A DNA stretch of 64,000 bases from Isoetes taiwanensis (taxonomy: Eukaryota > Streptophyta > Lycopodiopsida > Isoetales > Isoetaceae), in assembly GCA_021234155.1 (NCBI GenBank), contig JAJEKV010000329.1, positions 186,001 to 250,000 on the forward strand, read 5' to 3'. Positions within the stretch are counted from its first letter, which is position 1. The number at the start of each line of letters is the position of its first letter. Positions 9,494 through 20,420 of this stretch are shown here, piece by piece. Position numbers and translations under genes: made by a program. Under the pieces are notes generated by a model, which did no database searches, was not told where the DNA came from, and saw only the letters and a list, made by a program, of their open reading frames with translations.

Positions 9494-10693
9494 ATGGCCG
9501 CAGAAGATGGGCCAGCCTGGGAAAACCAAGGCGAGGGGCCGCCATGCAAACGGTCCCGATCAGCCATCATGGACAGAGGAGAGTCATCCTCCATGAAGAA
9601 GGAGGCTCGAGCTAAGGCTAAGGCCCCCTCAACGCGGCCAGCCCGCCGGAAGGGATTGATTGCTCAGACCACACAGGAACTCCTGCCTCGGCAGAGAATT
9701 GGAGCCACGTCAAAGCGGGCGTGGAGGCTAACATTGCCCGCATTGAGGCTAACAGTGTCCGGCTGGCTGGCATGGCAGTGGAGATGGAGTCCTCGGCACC
9801 CCATGTGCTCAGAAGGCAACTAGGGGTCGAGAAGAACCGCATCACAGGCCTGGAGACCCGCACACAGCACGTAGAAGATGGCCTTGGCCTGGCACACTTC
9901 GAACGGCAACAGGCGGGGAGAGTGACATGTGGGCCGCCCTAGACTCAATGTTCATCACTCGGACACCATGACCACGGGGAGAGGAGTGGGCAATGCGAGG
10001 CGATGGTCACCGTGTCTCGGCTTCAGTCAGAGGTTGAGGAAGCCACCACCATGGCACGGGGGCGCCGAGCTCTTCCATCTGACGAACCCCGGCTCGGGTT
10101 CTTGAGCACGTCGGAGCAGCAAGCCCGACTCTGGATGCGGATGCCCTCAGGGGCACCGGGCGCGGCGCCGCTACTTAGAGCACGGAGCTCGGGTTGCGGC
10201 GCAGCCATCCATAGAGCGGGGCGGGGTCTCCCCTTTTGAGGTTCATGTTCGGTGCTTGCGGTCTGCCGAGGAGATGGTGGCTGCGGCCGCCCGAGGCCAC
10301 AGAGGCTTTTGTGCTCCCGACTTCCACCGGGGAGGCAGGGGACTGGCGGCTCGGACCGCTACCCGCCAACCCCGGTATGCACGGCGCACTTGTGCCCGGC
10401 CCGGGGACCAGGACCTGGCTGCCCGCATTCAAAGCCACCATCGCCATCCACGGCCACCCACCACCACCACCACCACCACCACCACCACCCGGCCACGAGC
10501 CCCGGCCCTCGCCCTGCTGACCCGCGGGCGCATAACTCAAAGAGCGTGGCGGAGGCCACAATCTGGTAGTGCAGGGGCATGCGGAAAGAGGAGGGAGAGT
10601 CTTGCCCACAACATCCGAACACATTCTCGTCGGATGACATTCCACAGGCGATTCACATTTCGGCGGCTTACCATGGGGCTCGGCGCCCATTAA
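9494..10693 (+). pseudogene. LINE ORF1-like region
   Basis: The plus strand begins with MAAEDGPAWENQGEG and a basic KRSRS cluster. It continues with a coiled-coil-like stretch at 9721-9900 (EANIARIEANSVRLAGMAVE, then ITGLETRTQHVEDGL), typical of the nucleic-acid-binding ORF1 proteins of LINEs. A proline/histidine-coding CCA microsatellite lies at 10455-10489. The frame changes several times and no CCHC knuckle is evident. Assignment as ORF1 rests mainly on position upstream of the endonuclease and on the coiled coil. Confidence 0.5.
10455..10489 (+). repeat. (CCA)n microsatellite
   Basis: About eleven CCA units occur within the LINE ORF1-like region. Confidence 0.9.
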
Positions 10694-11146
10694 ATGCCAT
10701 TGTCATATTAGCGGTTCCCGGATCTTGCAGTCGCGTGATGCCATATTGCGCGCGGGGGCAAGATCTTTGAAGGGGCGTCCTGTCGTGGGCCAGGGACCTC
10801 ACACCCGACAGCGGGGAGGCACGCAGGCGGGGAAGCTTGCCGAGGTCGAGGCATCCACCACCAAGGGGATGCCCACGGGGATTGGTTGAGGCGGGGATGC
10901 ACTTTTTTACGCCCGACACACTCAGCTGCTGCAGGACCTTGCAGCCCCAATTCTGGTGAGCGTGGCCCTGCCTTCTCCTACCATAGCCCCCCTTCTCCTG
11001 CTCCTACTCCTGCTCCCTCGACCCGCCCTCTCGGCCACATCTTTTGCCTCAGCTCCATCTACTTCTCACCCGACCTCTGCTTCAAAGTCCTCCCCGCGAC
11101 TTCGTTGCGCATACCCTTCTTGTTGACAAATAGGAATTGTTCCTCG

Positions 11147-11925
11147 GGTGGTCTCATGGAATTGTCGAGGGTTTCTCTTGGCGAGAAGGGGGCGATCTCA
11201 ACTCGTGGCAGTAGATATGGATCTCGTCTTTCTCATGGAGACATGGGAGCATCTTTGAGCCACAGGCTACGATCTGTAGGGTTACCAATATTTCTCGGTC
11301 TTCAATACCTGTACATGATAGAGGGGTCATGGTGGGGTTGCTTGCTACTACCGGACAACCTTGGCACATTCGGTTACCCTCGAGAAAACGAGCCGGACAC
11401 AAGCCGGTACTTGTGGGTTCATGTGCATAATACCGGTGACAACCCTCTTTTTTTACGGTGCTGTTGTTATTTCCCTCAGAGAGAGCACCTTCTATCGCAG
11501 CCACTCCGATGCGGATAGGATGGACCCTTATGTCAATCTATATGATGACATACAGCAGCACAAGCAGTTGGGTAGGGTCGTCCTTCTTGGGCATTTCAAT
11601 GCACGGACAGGAGTAGAGTAGCCCGGCAACCTGACCATGAGGATCGGATGACAGCCAGGTCACTCGCTTTGACAGACAGTTGCTCACGCTATGTGGTATT
11701 TTTGACTTGATAATTTGCAATGGCCTGTCACGGTGGCCAGCTTCATAAGTACACGTAGGCGGGGACAATCGAGGGAGGTCTAGTGTGGTGGACTATGTGC
11801 TCGTGAGTTGCACAAGATATGCATCTCATCGGTCGTTTCGGGTGGGCGCAAACGGTCGGGATTAGGAGGTCGACTGAGATCACCTCCCACTTTATTTGGA
11901 CATGGTTTAGCAAGCCACCAGAACC
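11147..11925 (+). pseudogene. LINE apurinic-type endonuclease domain, broken
   Basis: A plus-strand frame reads VVSWNCRGF, then VDMDLVFLMETWEH (N-terminal endonuclease motifs WNxRG and ET). Later, in another frame, come STFYRSHSDADRMDPYVNLY and VVLLGHFNARTG, then SSVVDYVLVSC and DHLPLYL. The LLGHFNAR block corresponds to the LLGDFNAR metal-binding motif, with Asp replaced by His (codon near 11594), which by itself should impair nicking of target DNA. Frames change at least twice. This domain makes the first-strand nick for target-primed reverse transcription in APE-type LINEs. Confidence 0.8.
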
Positions 11926-12479
11926 CCCACTATGCCAGCCCCTCGCCATCCCTCGGTTACAAGCGGATTATGGAGAGAGGACTTCTGTAGGGAGATGCTC
12001 ATGGGCGCCCGCCGGCAATTGCGGACCCCCACACTAAGAGTGAGGCGAACCCGGTTGGCCCGAGCTATTGCGGGTTGCGGCCGGACCAGTGCTTTGGCGG
12101 GCCCGCGTCGCCGCTCGGGGACAACAACATTTCCACGTAATGGGTGGTTTGATGCGGAGTGTAAAAACATAGCGCCGGCTCGGTCACATACGGATCCGGT
12201 GCCGCTTGCGAGGCCACCACCTGATACCGCGCCCATCCCGAAGGACACAAAGGCGCAATACCTTGCCAGGCATCGGGGAGATGTTCGCCTGTTGGACACT
12301 CATCCTCGAACCTTTTGGCGAGAGTGCTTGAGGCCGGCCCGCCCTGAGGGGACATCACACGGGCGGTGGGAGCGGTACTGCGGCGGCTCTATGACCCACT
12401 AAGGGCGCCAGACGCCCATACCCCCCCGGGATGGCAGCCCATTGGTTCTCAAGCCAGTTGTGGAGGGCACGCAATGGCT

Positions 12480-13420
12480 GGCTAATGGGAAGGTAGCCCG
12501 ACCTCGATGGTATGCGGGCCGAGTTACTCAAATGGGTGAGGCGGCTGGTGCCGATCCTCACTACCCTATTCAACGAGCATTGCAAGAAGGTTAACCAGAC
12601 AATGGACCACAAGCGGGGTTGTCCCCATTCACAAAAGGCGACCCACCTTGTCCGACCAATTCTGGGGACGATCATGGTCGATTCGGTATTTGCCAAATTG
12701 TTGGTTGGCATTCTCGGCGGCAGTGACCCACAAGACGGCAGGCGGCCGGATGTCGCGAGCCCTCACACACAAGCAAGCTTTAGACCGCCACTCAACGATT
12801 GACCATATCTTTACTGCGGGCCTTGATTGAAGACAACGGAAACCATCGGCAGGACTTGTATTCTTTGCTTTGTGGACTTAGCGACTTATGAAGGCTTTTA
12901 ATCTGATCCCGGGGAAAAGCTATGGGCTAGGCGCATCAATCGGGCTGCCGCTGCTGTGCGAGAATGCCATATCTGAGGCTGTATGAGAGTTGTTTTGGCG
13001 GGGATGCAGCCGGGCCAGACCAAACATTCACCGGTAGTATCGGGTCCCGCCAGTCTGCCCCCCTCTCACCAACACTTTTGGCCTCTACATTGACCCGGTT
13101 AGAGCCGGCTTCTGAAAGCATGGGGATGGCATACGACTTTTGCACCGGTCATCCGCCCGGCTCATATATGCGGGGCGATGTTGACCTTCCTCGCCCACAT
13201 CCCGAAGCTATGCGGTCTCATCCGGATGCCCTAGACACGATACGCGGGCTCTGGACATGCGGCGTGAATCTCGCCAAGACCGGTGGTTCTCATATCCTCT
13301 TCCCACCCCGCCTCCCGCACTCACATATCGGGGGACGGGCTGTGGAGGTCGCCCACCTACAAATACCTAGGGGTGGAGTTCCCCCTTCGCTATGTTGGGA
13401 GGCGTCCATCCGCTTGGGGT
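12480..13420 (+). pseudogene. LINE reverse transcriptase domain, broken
   Basis: Fragments in shifting frames include AELLKWVRRLVPILTTLFNE (near 12514), VVPIHKKGDP (near 12625), FRPRHSTIDHIFTAGL (near 12780) and, near 13360, YKYLGVEFPLRYVG. These are the usual non-LTR RT landmarks in the right order. At the position of the catalytic YADD box the sequence reads roughly YMRGDVDL (near 13165), so the active site is damaged. Confidence 0.75.
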
Positions 13421-13959
13421 GATGATAAGGCTGAAAGCGTTTTATGCCATCTGCAAAGAACAACTTGTCCACCCGGTGAGCTCTATGATTGGGGCCATCG
13501 GTCACATCTGTTTGGCGGTCGAGCTGTCCCTTCAGCGGGGTCGAGGTTTGGGGCCCGTCGTCTCTTTGGCGACACTGGAATGACTGGAGCAGGTGCAGAA
13601 GGCATTTTTGGCACGGGCGCAGGGTGAAAACCCGGCCCTATCGGTCTAACTGCGAGAAACCGGATTCTTGCCGCCCGGTGGGCGACCCTTGATGAACCAT
13701 CGTCTATTTTGAGAAAGTGGTTAATATGGGTGATGCTCGGCTCCCTTGACCGGGCTTCTGTTGTGGCAATGGGCCCGCAGCGGCGGGGGCCTGTTGGAGG
13801 GTAAGAGATCGATGGTTCGTTAAATGGAACATGCGAGAACCTGGATGCATGCAGTGGACCACAGAGGCCGATCGTGGCCGGCGTGCGGGGAGTACACGGA
13901 GGCTTGCTTTCTTGGCAAGCTCGGGATCGGCGGCTCTAGAGCAGGTCAAACAGCCCATT

Positions 13960-14245
13960 ACAAGGAGCACATCAACCCGCGTTGGCGGGGCGCTGGCTCT
14001 CTGCGTTCCCTACCGCCTGAAAAAGCGTGAGACTCATTGCCTCCATTACAGACAGTGTCCACCATCTTCGCGCCGAGGCGGGCAGGTGGATTGGGGAGCC
14101 CCGCTTAGGACAGGCTCTGTCGGTCTTTGTCAAACGGGTGCCATTGAGGATGAGTCTCACACTTTCTAGAGTTGTCCATTCCCGGTCGGATCCGGGCGAT
14201 CATCGTTCCCTTAAATGCGGTAGAACTTGCCCCTACATTTGCTGA
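13960..14245 (+). pseudogene. LINE C-terminal zinc-finger region
   Basis: The segments RLIASITDSVHHLRAEAGRW and then QTGAIEDESHTF correspond to RLIASIRTGAHRLRIETGRW and HQGAIEDECHALQICPAF in the better-preserved copy at 25966-26494, and to IEDEHHALQRCPAY at 41827-42024. The family consensus is CxxC...IEDExH...C. Here the frame breaks inside the finger. Confidence 0.7.
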
Positions 14246-14379
14246 TGACCGCACCGTCAGTACGTGCTCTGGGGTCATACATTCAGGAGGTACTGGATCT
14301 GGATCTGCGAGCCCACCTTTGCCCCCGCCTGGCTGTCCGCTGATCAGGCACTACGGGTACGGTACATGAGTGTATATAT

Positions 14380-14732
14380 TTCAAAGAATATGAGAATAAG
14401 ATACTGTTGAGAAAGACGAGGAAGAGTCGATGAAGCATTGATGAAGAACCTTCCATTAAGATGCCATCTCCCAAACGGACCAGAGTGCTAAAAAAATGCA
14501 TGCAATGAATGCATGCAAGACATGCATGCTCGCCCTTTCTAGAATCTTGATCCAATGTATCGAATTGATGGGATTATCATAAAGCCCACTTGGACTCCCC
14601 ATAGCCTCAACTAGTGGGTCGATTATTTCTTTAAATTAAAAGACTTTGATGACTATAGTTGACATCTGAGGTTTTTCGCATCAATGACCTAGTGGGGCCC
14701 CATGATTGGGATCATTTTGCCAACTTAGATAT
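14380..14732 (+). repeat. Direct repeat A, copy 1
   Basis: This begins TTCAAAGAATATGAGAATAA and ends TTTTGCCAACTTAGATA. It is repeated nearly identically at 16501-16818. Copy 1 has about 30 extra bases rich in GCATGC around 14490-14530. The two copies bracket the left inverted arm. Distantly related sequence occurs inside the arm at about 16150-16290. Confidence 0.85.
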
Positions 14733-16481
14733 ATGCAATGGGAACCAACATTGCAACCTTATCAACCATTTGAGCCACTTGAAAAATATTGCAAATGCAA
14801 TTTTGTTGTGCTAAATGCATCAGCAACTCTATAACAACTAGCTAGAAAGAGTGAATTTTTTTTTGAGGGTTTTTTTTTGAAGAGGGCATAGAGGGTTTTT
14901 AAAAGGATCTATTTAAATATTACCATATGTTTCCTTGTCCTCCAATTCAAGATGGATTGCCCCCCAGTATTAATCTTTGTGGTCAACAACGCTTCTTGCC
15001 TACTAGAACCTTTGGCATATTAGAGAAGATCAAGAGGATGAAAAAGAGAGAGACATACAAAACAAAAATATGCAAGGAGAAAACAACAAATCCAATTTCC
15101 ACTGTGTCAAATCCAACACGCAAGGAAGGGTGAAAAGAGTACATGATACCGGTAAAAGAATTCTGCGGATGTGAAGCTGGAGCATGAATTGACTTATACT
15201 CTATTAGAAGAAGTATGACAACAACGTTCTTATAAAATGTCTTACTCTAGAAACCACAAAAGAGAGAAATATAAGGATATCCTAGTGCCATGGAAGTAGA
15301 AGTGGCAAAAAATATAATAGTAGAGGAAGATACACCGGCAATAATTCTATTATTGAACTATCCGATGCTATACACCAATGGAAAGTTTACAGTCCAGGCT
15401 TTCCAAATCACCAAAAAACGCCTGAATCCGATCCTCGGGGAGAGAGATATGCATAGAAATGTCAAACGATGTCTCATATGGCGCCTTCAATGACCCCTTC
15501 TTTGTTGCAACATCAACGTTGATGGGAAGTGTCTCCTTGCATATGGAGATTCTTCTTCTAATTTTTTGAATAAAGGAGGCTCTCTACCCCCAACCCTTTA
15601 TTGCTTGTGTCTCCAGCATGTCTTCGTCATGACATTCTAGAATTGGGCTCACATGACTACGAAAAAATTGATAGATAGACTTCTCATTCATCTCAGCAGA
15701 TTTTCTATAATAGTGGATAGTGGATAGCCGCACACCTATAAACTACCTATAAAAATGAAAATTATAAAGAATATTCAATTACACAACTTGAACCCTAAAA
15801 TATATAATATTAATAGATGTTGATTGGTGTACCTGCCCTGCCCTTTGAGGTTTTCGAGGAAAACCCTGATAAGCCCTCAACAAGGGGCGTGGACAAACAT
15901 AAGACTGAATAATCGCTCTCATAAAGAACCCACGAAGGAAAAAGTTGAAGTAGCTTGCCATCCTGTATCATTAACACTAGAATATAACATGAAAAAACAA
16001 ACCTCCCAAAATGAAGGGGCTGATCATGCGTGCCACGTGACAAAACAACCTCTTCAACTAGAGGGGCTATTCAAGCATACCACGTGCAAATTACATTAAA
16101 CAAAGAAATGGGGATTTGGTTGGGAAGAGAGGGGAATGGGCTTCAAAAATTGAGAATAAGGTACTGTTAAAAGAGATGATGAAGCGCCGATGAGACGTTG
16201 ATGAAGAACCACCGCGCATTAAGTAGCAATCTCTCAAATGAACTAGAAGCCCAAAATATACATGCATGTGTACGAGACATGCATGCCTGCCAATTCTAGA
16301 ATTCTGATTCAATGGCTCAGATCGATGGCATTCTAGAATTGGATTCGGATCAATACGACAAAACTCCCGATAAGAAGAGGACTTTAGTTTACAAGAACAA
16401 GGTCGAAAGTCGAAGGAATCTGTCCAAAGAAGATAGAAAGCCAAGAAAAAAATGCCACAATGAGGAAAGAAATACCAAGTG
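14730..16481 (+). repeat. Left arm of large inverted repeat
   Basis: About 1.75 kb, repeated in inverse orientation at 24465-26783. The outer end reads ATATATGCAATGGGAACC and the inner end AGGAAAGAAATACCAAGT. Identity is high (a few differences per hundred bases by eye). No recognised coding domain is present. It contains the 13-bp-stem hairpin at 16290-16342 and lacks the LINE and a roughly 40-bp insertion found in the right arm. Confidence 0.9.
16290..16342 (+). other. Hairpin with conserved loop (left arm)
   Basis: The stem is CCAATTCTAGAAT (16290-16302) against ATTCTAGAATTGG (16330-16342). The loop holds GATTCAATGGCTCAGATCGA. It is repeated inverted at 24601-24653. The same loop with a different but self-complementary stem occurs at 47574-47628. 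Confidence 0.85.
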
Positions 16482-16500
16482 GCGAGAAGCCCCTCCCCTG

Positions 16501-16818
16501 CATTCAAAGAATATGAGAATAAGATACTGTTGAGAAAGACGAGGAAGAGTCGATGAAGCATTGATGAAGAACCTTCCATTAAGTTGCCATCTCCCAAATG
16601 GACCAGAGTGCATGCTCGCCCCTTCTAGAATCTTGATCCAATGTATCGAATTGATGGGATTATCATAAAGCCCACTTGGACTCCCCATAGCCTCAACTAG
16701 TGGGTCGATTATTTCTTTAAATTAAAAGACTTTGATGACTATAGTTGACATCTGAGGTTTTTCGCATCAGTGACCTAGTGGGGCCCCATGATTGTAATCA
16801 TTTTGCCAACTTAGATAA
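16501..16818 (+). repeat. Direct repeat A, copy 2
   Basis: This is the second copy of the 14380-14732 sequence, lacking the GCATGC-rich insertion. It abuts the inner end of the left inverted arm (about 16481). Confidence 0.85.
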
Positions 16819-17404
16819 CCATTGTGACGTCCCCTACTTCTCTACGATGCTCCCATCATATTGGAAGACGGAGTTCATCCCCTTGGCAGCCAAGCTGACA
16901 GAGGCCGTCCACCTGACACCAATCCTTTAGCAATGGATTGATGAGGAAGAATGGACAGGTCATTTGTCTGTCTTCCCTCGGGACTGTCCTAGCTGCAGAA
17001 GCGTAAATAAACGTAAGCACATGACATCAAATGCAAACAGAATCACCTTGAAGGGCGATTGCACCATAGCATACATGTAAAAACACATCAACAATATCAT
17101 CATCACATGGGAGATCCTACCCAAGGCTCAGACTCCAGGGTATGGACTGATGGCTTGGGTCTCCCAGAAGTCATTGCAGACAAAATTCATGAGAGTGGAT
17201 TGGGCTGGTATAGGAATATGGCTGTTGGGTAGTCCGCTCCATCCGCCCCTCTCGTGTACACTTTGCAGAATAGGTTGAAGAGTCTAGGGACTGGACCATA
17301 GCCTGCCGGGTGCGTCGCCAAAGGGGCTACTACTGGGTTTCATCTCCCCAGCCCCGATGAGGCAGGAAGGGGATCACCCCCCGTCCAGAGGCATGCATGC
17401 CCAT
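16819..17404. other. Flank of the LTR element with a coding-like fragment
   Basis: A plus-strand frame with one stop reads PYFSTMLPSYWKTEFIPLAA, then LSVFPRDCPSCRSVNKRKH (about 16830-17020). It looks like a decayed protein-coding segment, perhaps of a transposon, but I do not recognise it. The LTR array is inserted downstream at 17405. Confidence 0.35.
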
Positions 17405-17744
17405 TGTTAGTTGTGAGTTCTTGGCATACACCTTGCAGCAGCAGTCTATGACTGCCGGATGATACAAAGTTGCCATGCTCATGATCACAAAACAAGAACA
17501 AGACAAATAAATATGTACAAAGAGTGAAGGGAACGTGGCCAAATGAGGCTCTCCAAATATGAGATCAAACCTGAGTACATCTGAAGAGGCTCCGGTCTAA
17601 TATAGTGTAGACCGCAAATCTGAGCCCTACATCTAACTAAATCTATACCATACACTTAAGTTAACCTAAGCATGCCAAGTGTCAGCCTGCCACCACTGAC
17701 ACCTAACATGTGCATGCACAATGTTAACCACTAGGTGGTTAACA
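17405..17744 (-). repeat. LTR 1 (340 bp)
   Basis: On the plus strand it begins TGTTAGTTGTGAG and ends GGTGGTTAACA. The short terminal inverted repeat is TGTTA/TAACA. Confidence 0.92.
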
Positions 17745-17760
17745 CTGCCTCCCCCTAAAA
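17745..17760 (-). promoter_or_regulatory. Polypurine tract (unit 1)
   Basis: On the minus strand TTTTAGGGGGAGGCAG immediately precedes the LTR, the expected site for plus-strand priming. Confidence 0.75.
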
Positions 17761-18079
17761 GTTTTTAGCACAAAAACATGTACAGACTTTTATAAGACAA
17801 GTCCGACAATTACAACATGGTGCCAAAAATTTTAGGGGCGAAAATGATGGTAATGGTTGGGTTGTGTCGCCGTAAAAGATCTTCATGAATGTGTCGATGA
17901 CGGATAAGATCCGAAAGAATGTCAATGCAGAACGTGGATCATAGGAACTGGGCAAGAAAAATATGAAGACTATCCCATTATATCAAGGGGAAGTCCATTT
18001 GAACAAACAATGCCCAAAATTTTACTTACAAACAAGTATGATAGGGGCTTAAAAAAGTAAGCACCATAAAAGCGTGCCC

Positions 18080-18420
18080 CGTGATCAGCCATAGGGGAGC
18101 GTAAGCGTGGGCGTCAGCGTGGCCCGTGGGTCAGCAGCATGAGCATGGAAAATAAAAAGCATGAAGAGCGTGGCAAAGCGTGGGTCTTAAAAAACAGAGC
18201 GTGGGTTTTGTGAGGACAAAAATTACAGAGCGTGGCTTTTGCGTGGTCAATCTGCGTGGTTAATTTGCGTGGTCAATCGTGGGCAAAAATACAGAGCGTG
18301 GGCTGTGATCGTGACTTTTTAATTAGCGTGCCGTGAGCGGTTATCAGCCAGCAAAAATATTTTGCCTGTGGCGTGGAACGTGACCCGTGGGTACAAGCGT
18401 GGGTGCCCTGCACGTGAGTA
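18080..18420. repeat. GCGTGG-rich tract inside the LTR element
   Basis: Many irregularly spaced GCGTGG, GCGTGGG and CGTGGC words occur here and again at about 20740-21080 in the second unit. No reading frame spans the tract on either strand, so it looks like non-coding filler or a structured RNA region. Confidence 0.7.
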
Positions 18421-20046
18421 GGGCACGGCAAGAATATAGGGTACCCTAAAAAGTGCAGAAAGGGGCGGCCAAATCTGAGCCGTTGAGGGGAAAAACCCTA
18501 GCATGAGCTGCAACCCTAGCCGAAAATGCTCTGTACTGCCGACCTGCAATGGTGCAGGTAACCGGATTTGAAGGTGAAAGTGCTGGTTCTTGCTTAACAC
18601 AGATGCAAGCTGGAAGTTACTAATTTGGTATAGCGGATATGATGCCGAAATATGAGCGCTTATGGATAGGAACTGGCCGGTGGTGCACAGGAATGCTCAA
18701 ATCTTCAGAAATGATGGCCAGAAATTGTTGCAACAGTGAAAACTTGATGGATGCAGACCAAAAATCGGTGCCCACAGAGGCTCAAAGCCATGGGTGACGT
18801 ATAGATGAGGAAGAAGCCAAGGGATCAATAGGTAAAGTTGAAAATAAATTGGTGCTCCAATCACGGCCGGAACTGTAATGTGCTGAGAATGCTTGTGTGT
18901 AGATGATGAAGACCAGAGAGACGTGAGAAATCCGAGTTTGAGGCTTCAAGGTGGAAGAGTTTCTTCAATCCAATTTGTGCTTGAATAGTTCTCTATAACT
19001 GGTATCTGCATGGAGCAGATGAATGGGGGCTAGTAGGGATGCTGGCCCTCTTAAAAACTCAATAAAAAATAGGATCATTTGTGTGCGGTAAAAAGGCATC
19101 GATGGAATGTATAGAAGGAAGAACTTGAATCCTTCTAGAGCCGGAAATGCGAGAATGATTTCTTTGTACTGATAAAATGAAACTTTAGTGCAGGTACTGG
19201 CAGGACAAACAAGTGATAGGAGTTGCCCCAACTCATGGATTCTGAGCTTCCTTTTGAATGTATGCAGAGACCGAGCTGAGAAGAACTAGAGAAAAAGGGC
19301 TGCACCAATTCTGAACCCAGGTAAAGCCTAATGCTTGAAATAATCCCTGTGGGCGCTCCAAATGAACTGACCATAATCGGAACTGTGATGCAGGGACTGA
19401 GATGGGCTGCATAAAGCATGCTACGATTTTTCTTGTAACAGGGTATGAGGGCTAGCCAGAGTGCTGGCCCTCCACAAAAATAAAACAAGAAAGCTTTGAA
19501 AACGTGTTCTGGATGCCAATAAATGAAGTGCTCCTGCACAAAGCTGCCCCAAAGCATGTTTGCATATAGCTGCACCAAATAAGATTGGAAATTTTTGATG
19601 TGCAGAATAGAGTTGTGCTGCACGAGTTTTTGGAAAAATATTGAGGAAAAGACAATCAAATTATTTTTAGAGTTTGCTGAAAAACCTGTAAGCAGGAATA
19701 AGAACGACCATAAAGGATTCAAAGTGTGATTTTTTTGATGATCTTGCACAGTGGAGTGCTGTCACCACTCCAGAAATCCTTGACTGCAAACTGGGCTTGC
19801 TGCACCTTAAGAACAGGGTCTTGAGAACAGATTTACGAGATTAAATGGATCAGCTGGCAGAATCATCAACTGTTTTGAAAAATTAAAGCCTTCAAGCGGA
19901 TACAGGAATCAGGAATCGACTTGGTTGGGCAAACTAAGGAAATCTAAAGGGTGAAGAATAGTATACAAGAAGTCTTCAAAACAGAGAAACATGAGAGCAG
20001 CAAGACAACAGCAGGCAGTAAGGCGAAGGAAAGTGATCACGAGCGA

Positions 20047-20063
20047 CCCCGGCAACGGCGCCA
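20047..20063 (-). promoter_or_regulatory. Primer binding site, tRNA-Asp type (unit 1)
   Basis: On the minus strand the sequence one base inside the LTR is TGGCGCCGTTGCCGGGG, complementary to the 3' end of plant tRNA-Asp including CCA. This would prime minus-strand DNA synthesis. Confidence 0.85.
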
Positions 20064-20064
20064 G

Positions 20065-20404
20065 TGTTAGTTGTGAGTTCTTGGCATACACCTTGCAGCA
20101 GCAGTCTATGACTGCCGGATGATACAAAGTTGCCATGCTCATGATCACAAAACAAGAACAAGACAAATAAATATGTACAAAGAGTGAAGGGAACGTGGCC
20201 AAATGAGGCTCTCCAAATATGAGATCAAACCTGAGTACATCTGAAGAGGCTCCGGTCTAATATAGTGTAGACCGCAAATCTGAGCCCTACATCTAACTAA
20301 ATCTATACCATACACTTAAGTTAACCTAAGCATGCCAAGTGTCAGTCTGCCACCACTGACACCTAACATGTGCATGCACAATGTTAACCACTAGGTGGTT
20401 AACA
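20065..20404 (-). repeat. LTR 2 (340 bp), shared by both units
   Basis: This lies exactly 2660 bp from LTR 1 and is nearly identical to it. It serves as the 5' LTR of one unit and the 3' LTR of the other. Confidence 0.92.
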
Positions 20405-20420
20405 CTGCCTCCCCCTAAAA
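20405..20420 (-). promoter_or_regulatory. Polypurine tract (unit 2)
   Basis: This has the same sequence and position relative to LTR 2 as the tract at 17745-17760. Confidence 0.75.

Larger units (their letters stand above)
9350..14370 (+). mobile_element. Degenerate APE-type non-LTR retrotransposon (LINE)
   Basis: A GC-rich block stands out against AT-rich flanks. In plus-strand order it holds an ORF1-like coiled-coil region (9494-10690), an apurinic-type endonuclease (about 11147-11925), a reverse transcriptase (about 12480-13420) and a C-terminal zinc-finger region (about 13960-14240). Every domain is split by shifts and stops, so it is an old, inactive copy. The 3' UTR and microsatellite tail seen in other LINE copies of this window (for example 25966-26494) are missing here. 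The sequence runs into an unrelated direct repeat at about 14380, so the 3' end was probably lost. The boundaries are approximate; the 5' end was placed where the GC-rich sequence begins. Confidence 0.8.

Noticed and set aside
10359..10690. Long frames opposite the LINE ORF1 (poly-Trp/Gly)
   Set aside because: They are shadows of the CCA microsatellite and of GC-rich sequence.
19135..19749. 204-codon frame in the LTR element as a Gag protein
   Set aside because: No Gag, CCHC or protease motif. It is identical in both units only because the duplication is recent, and repeated non-coding blocks run through it.
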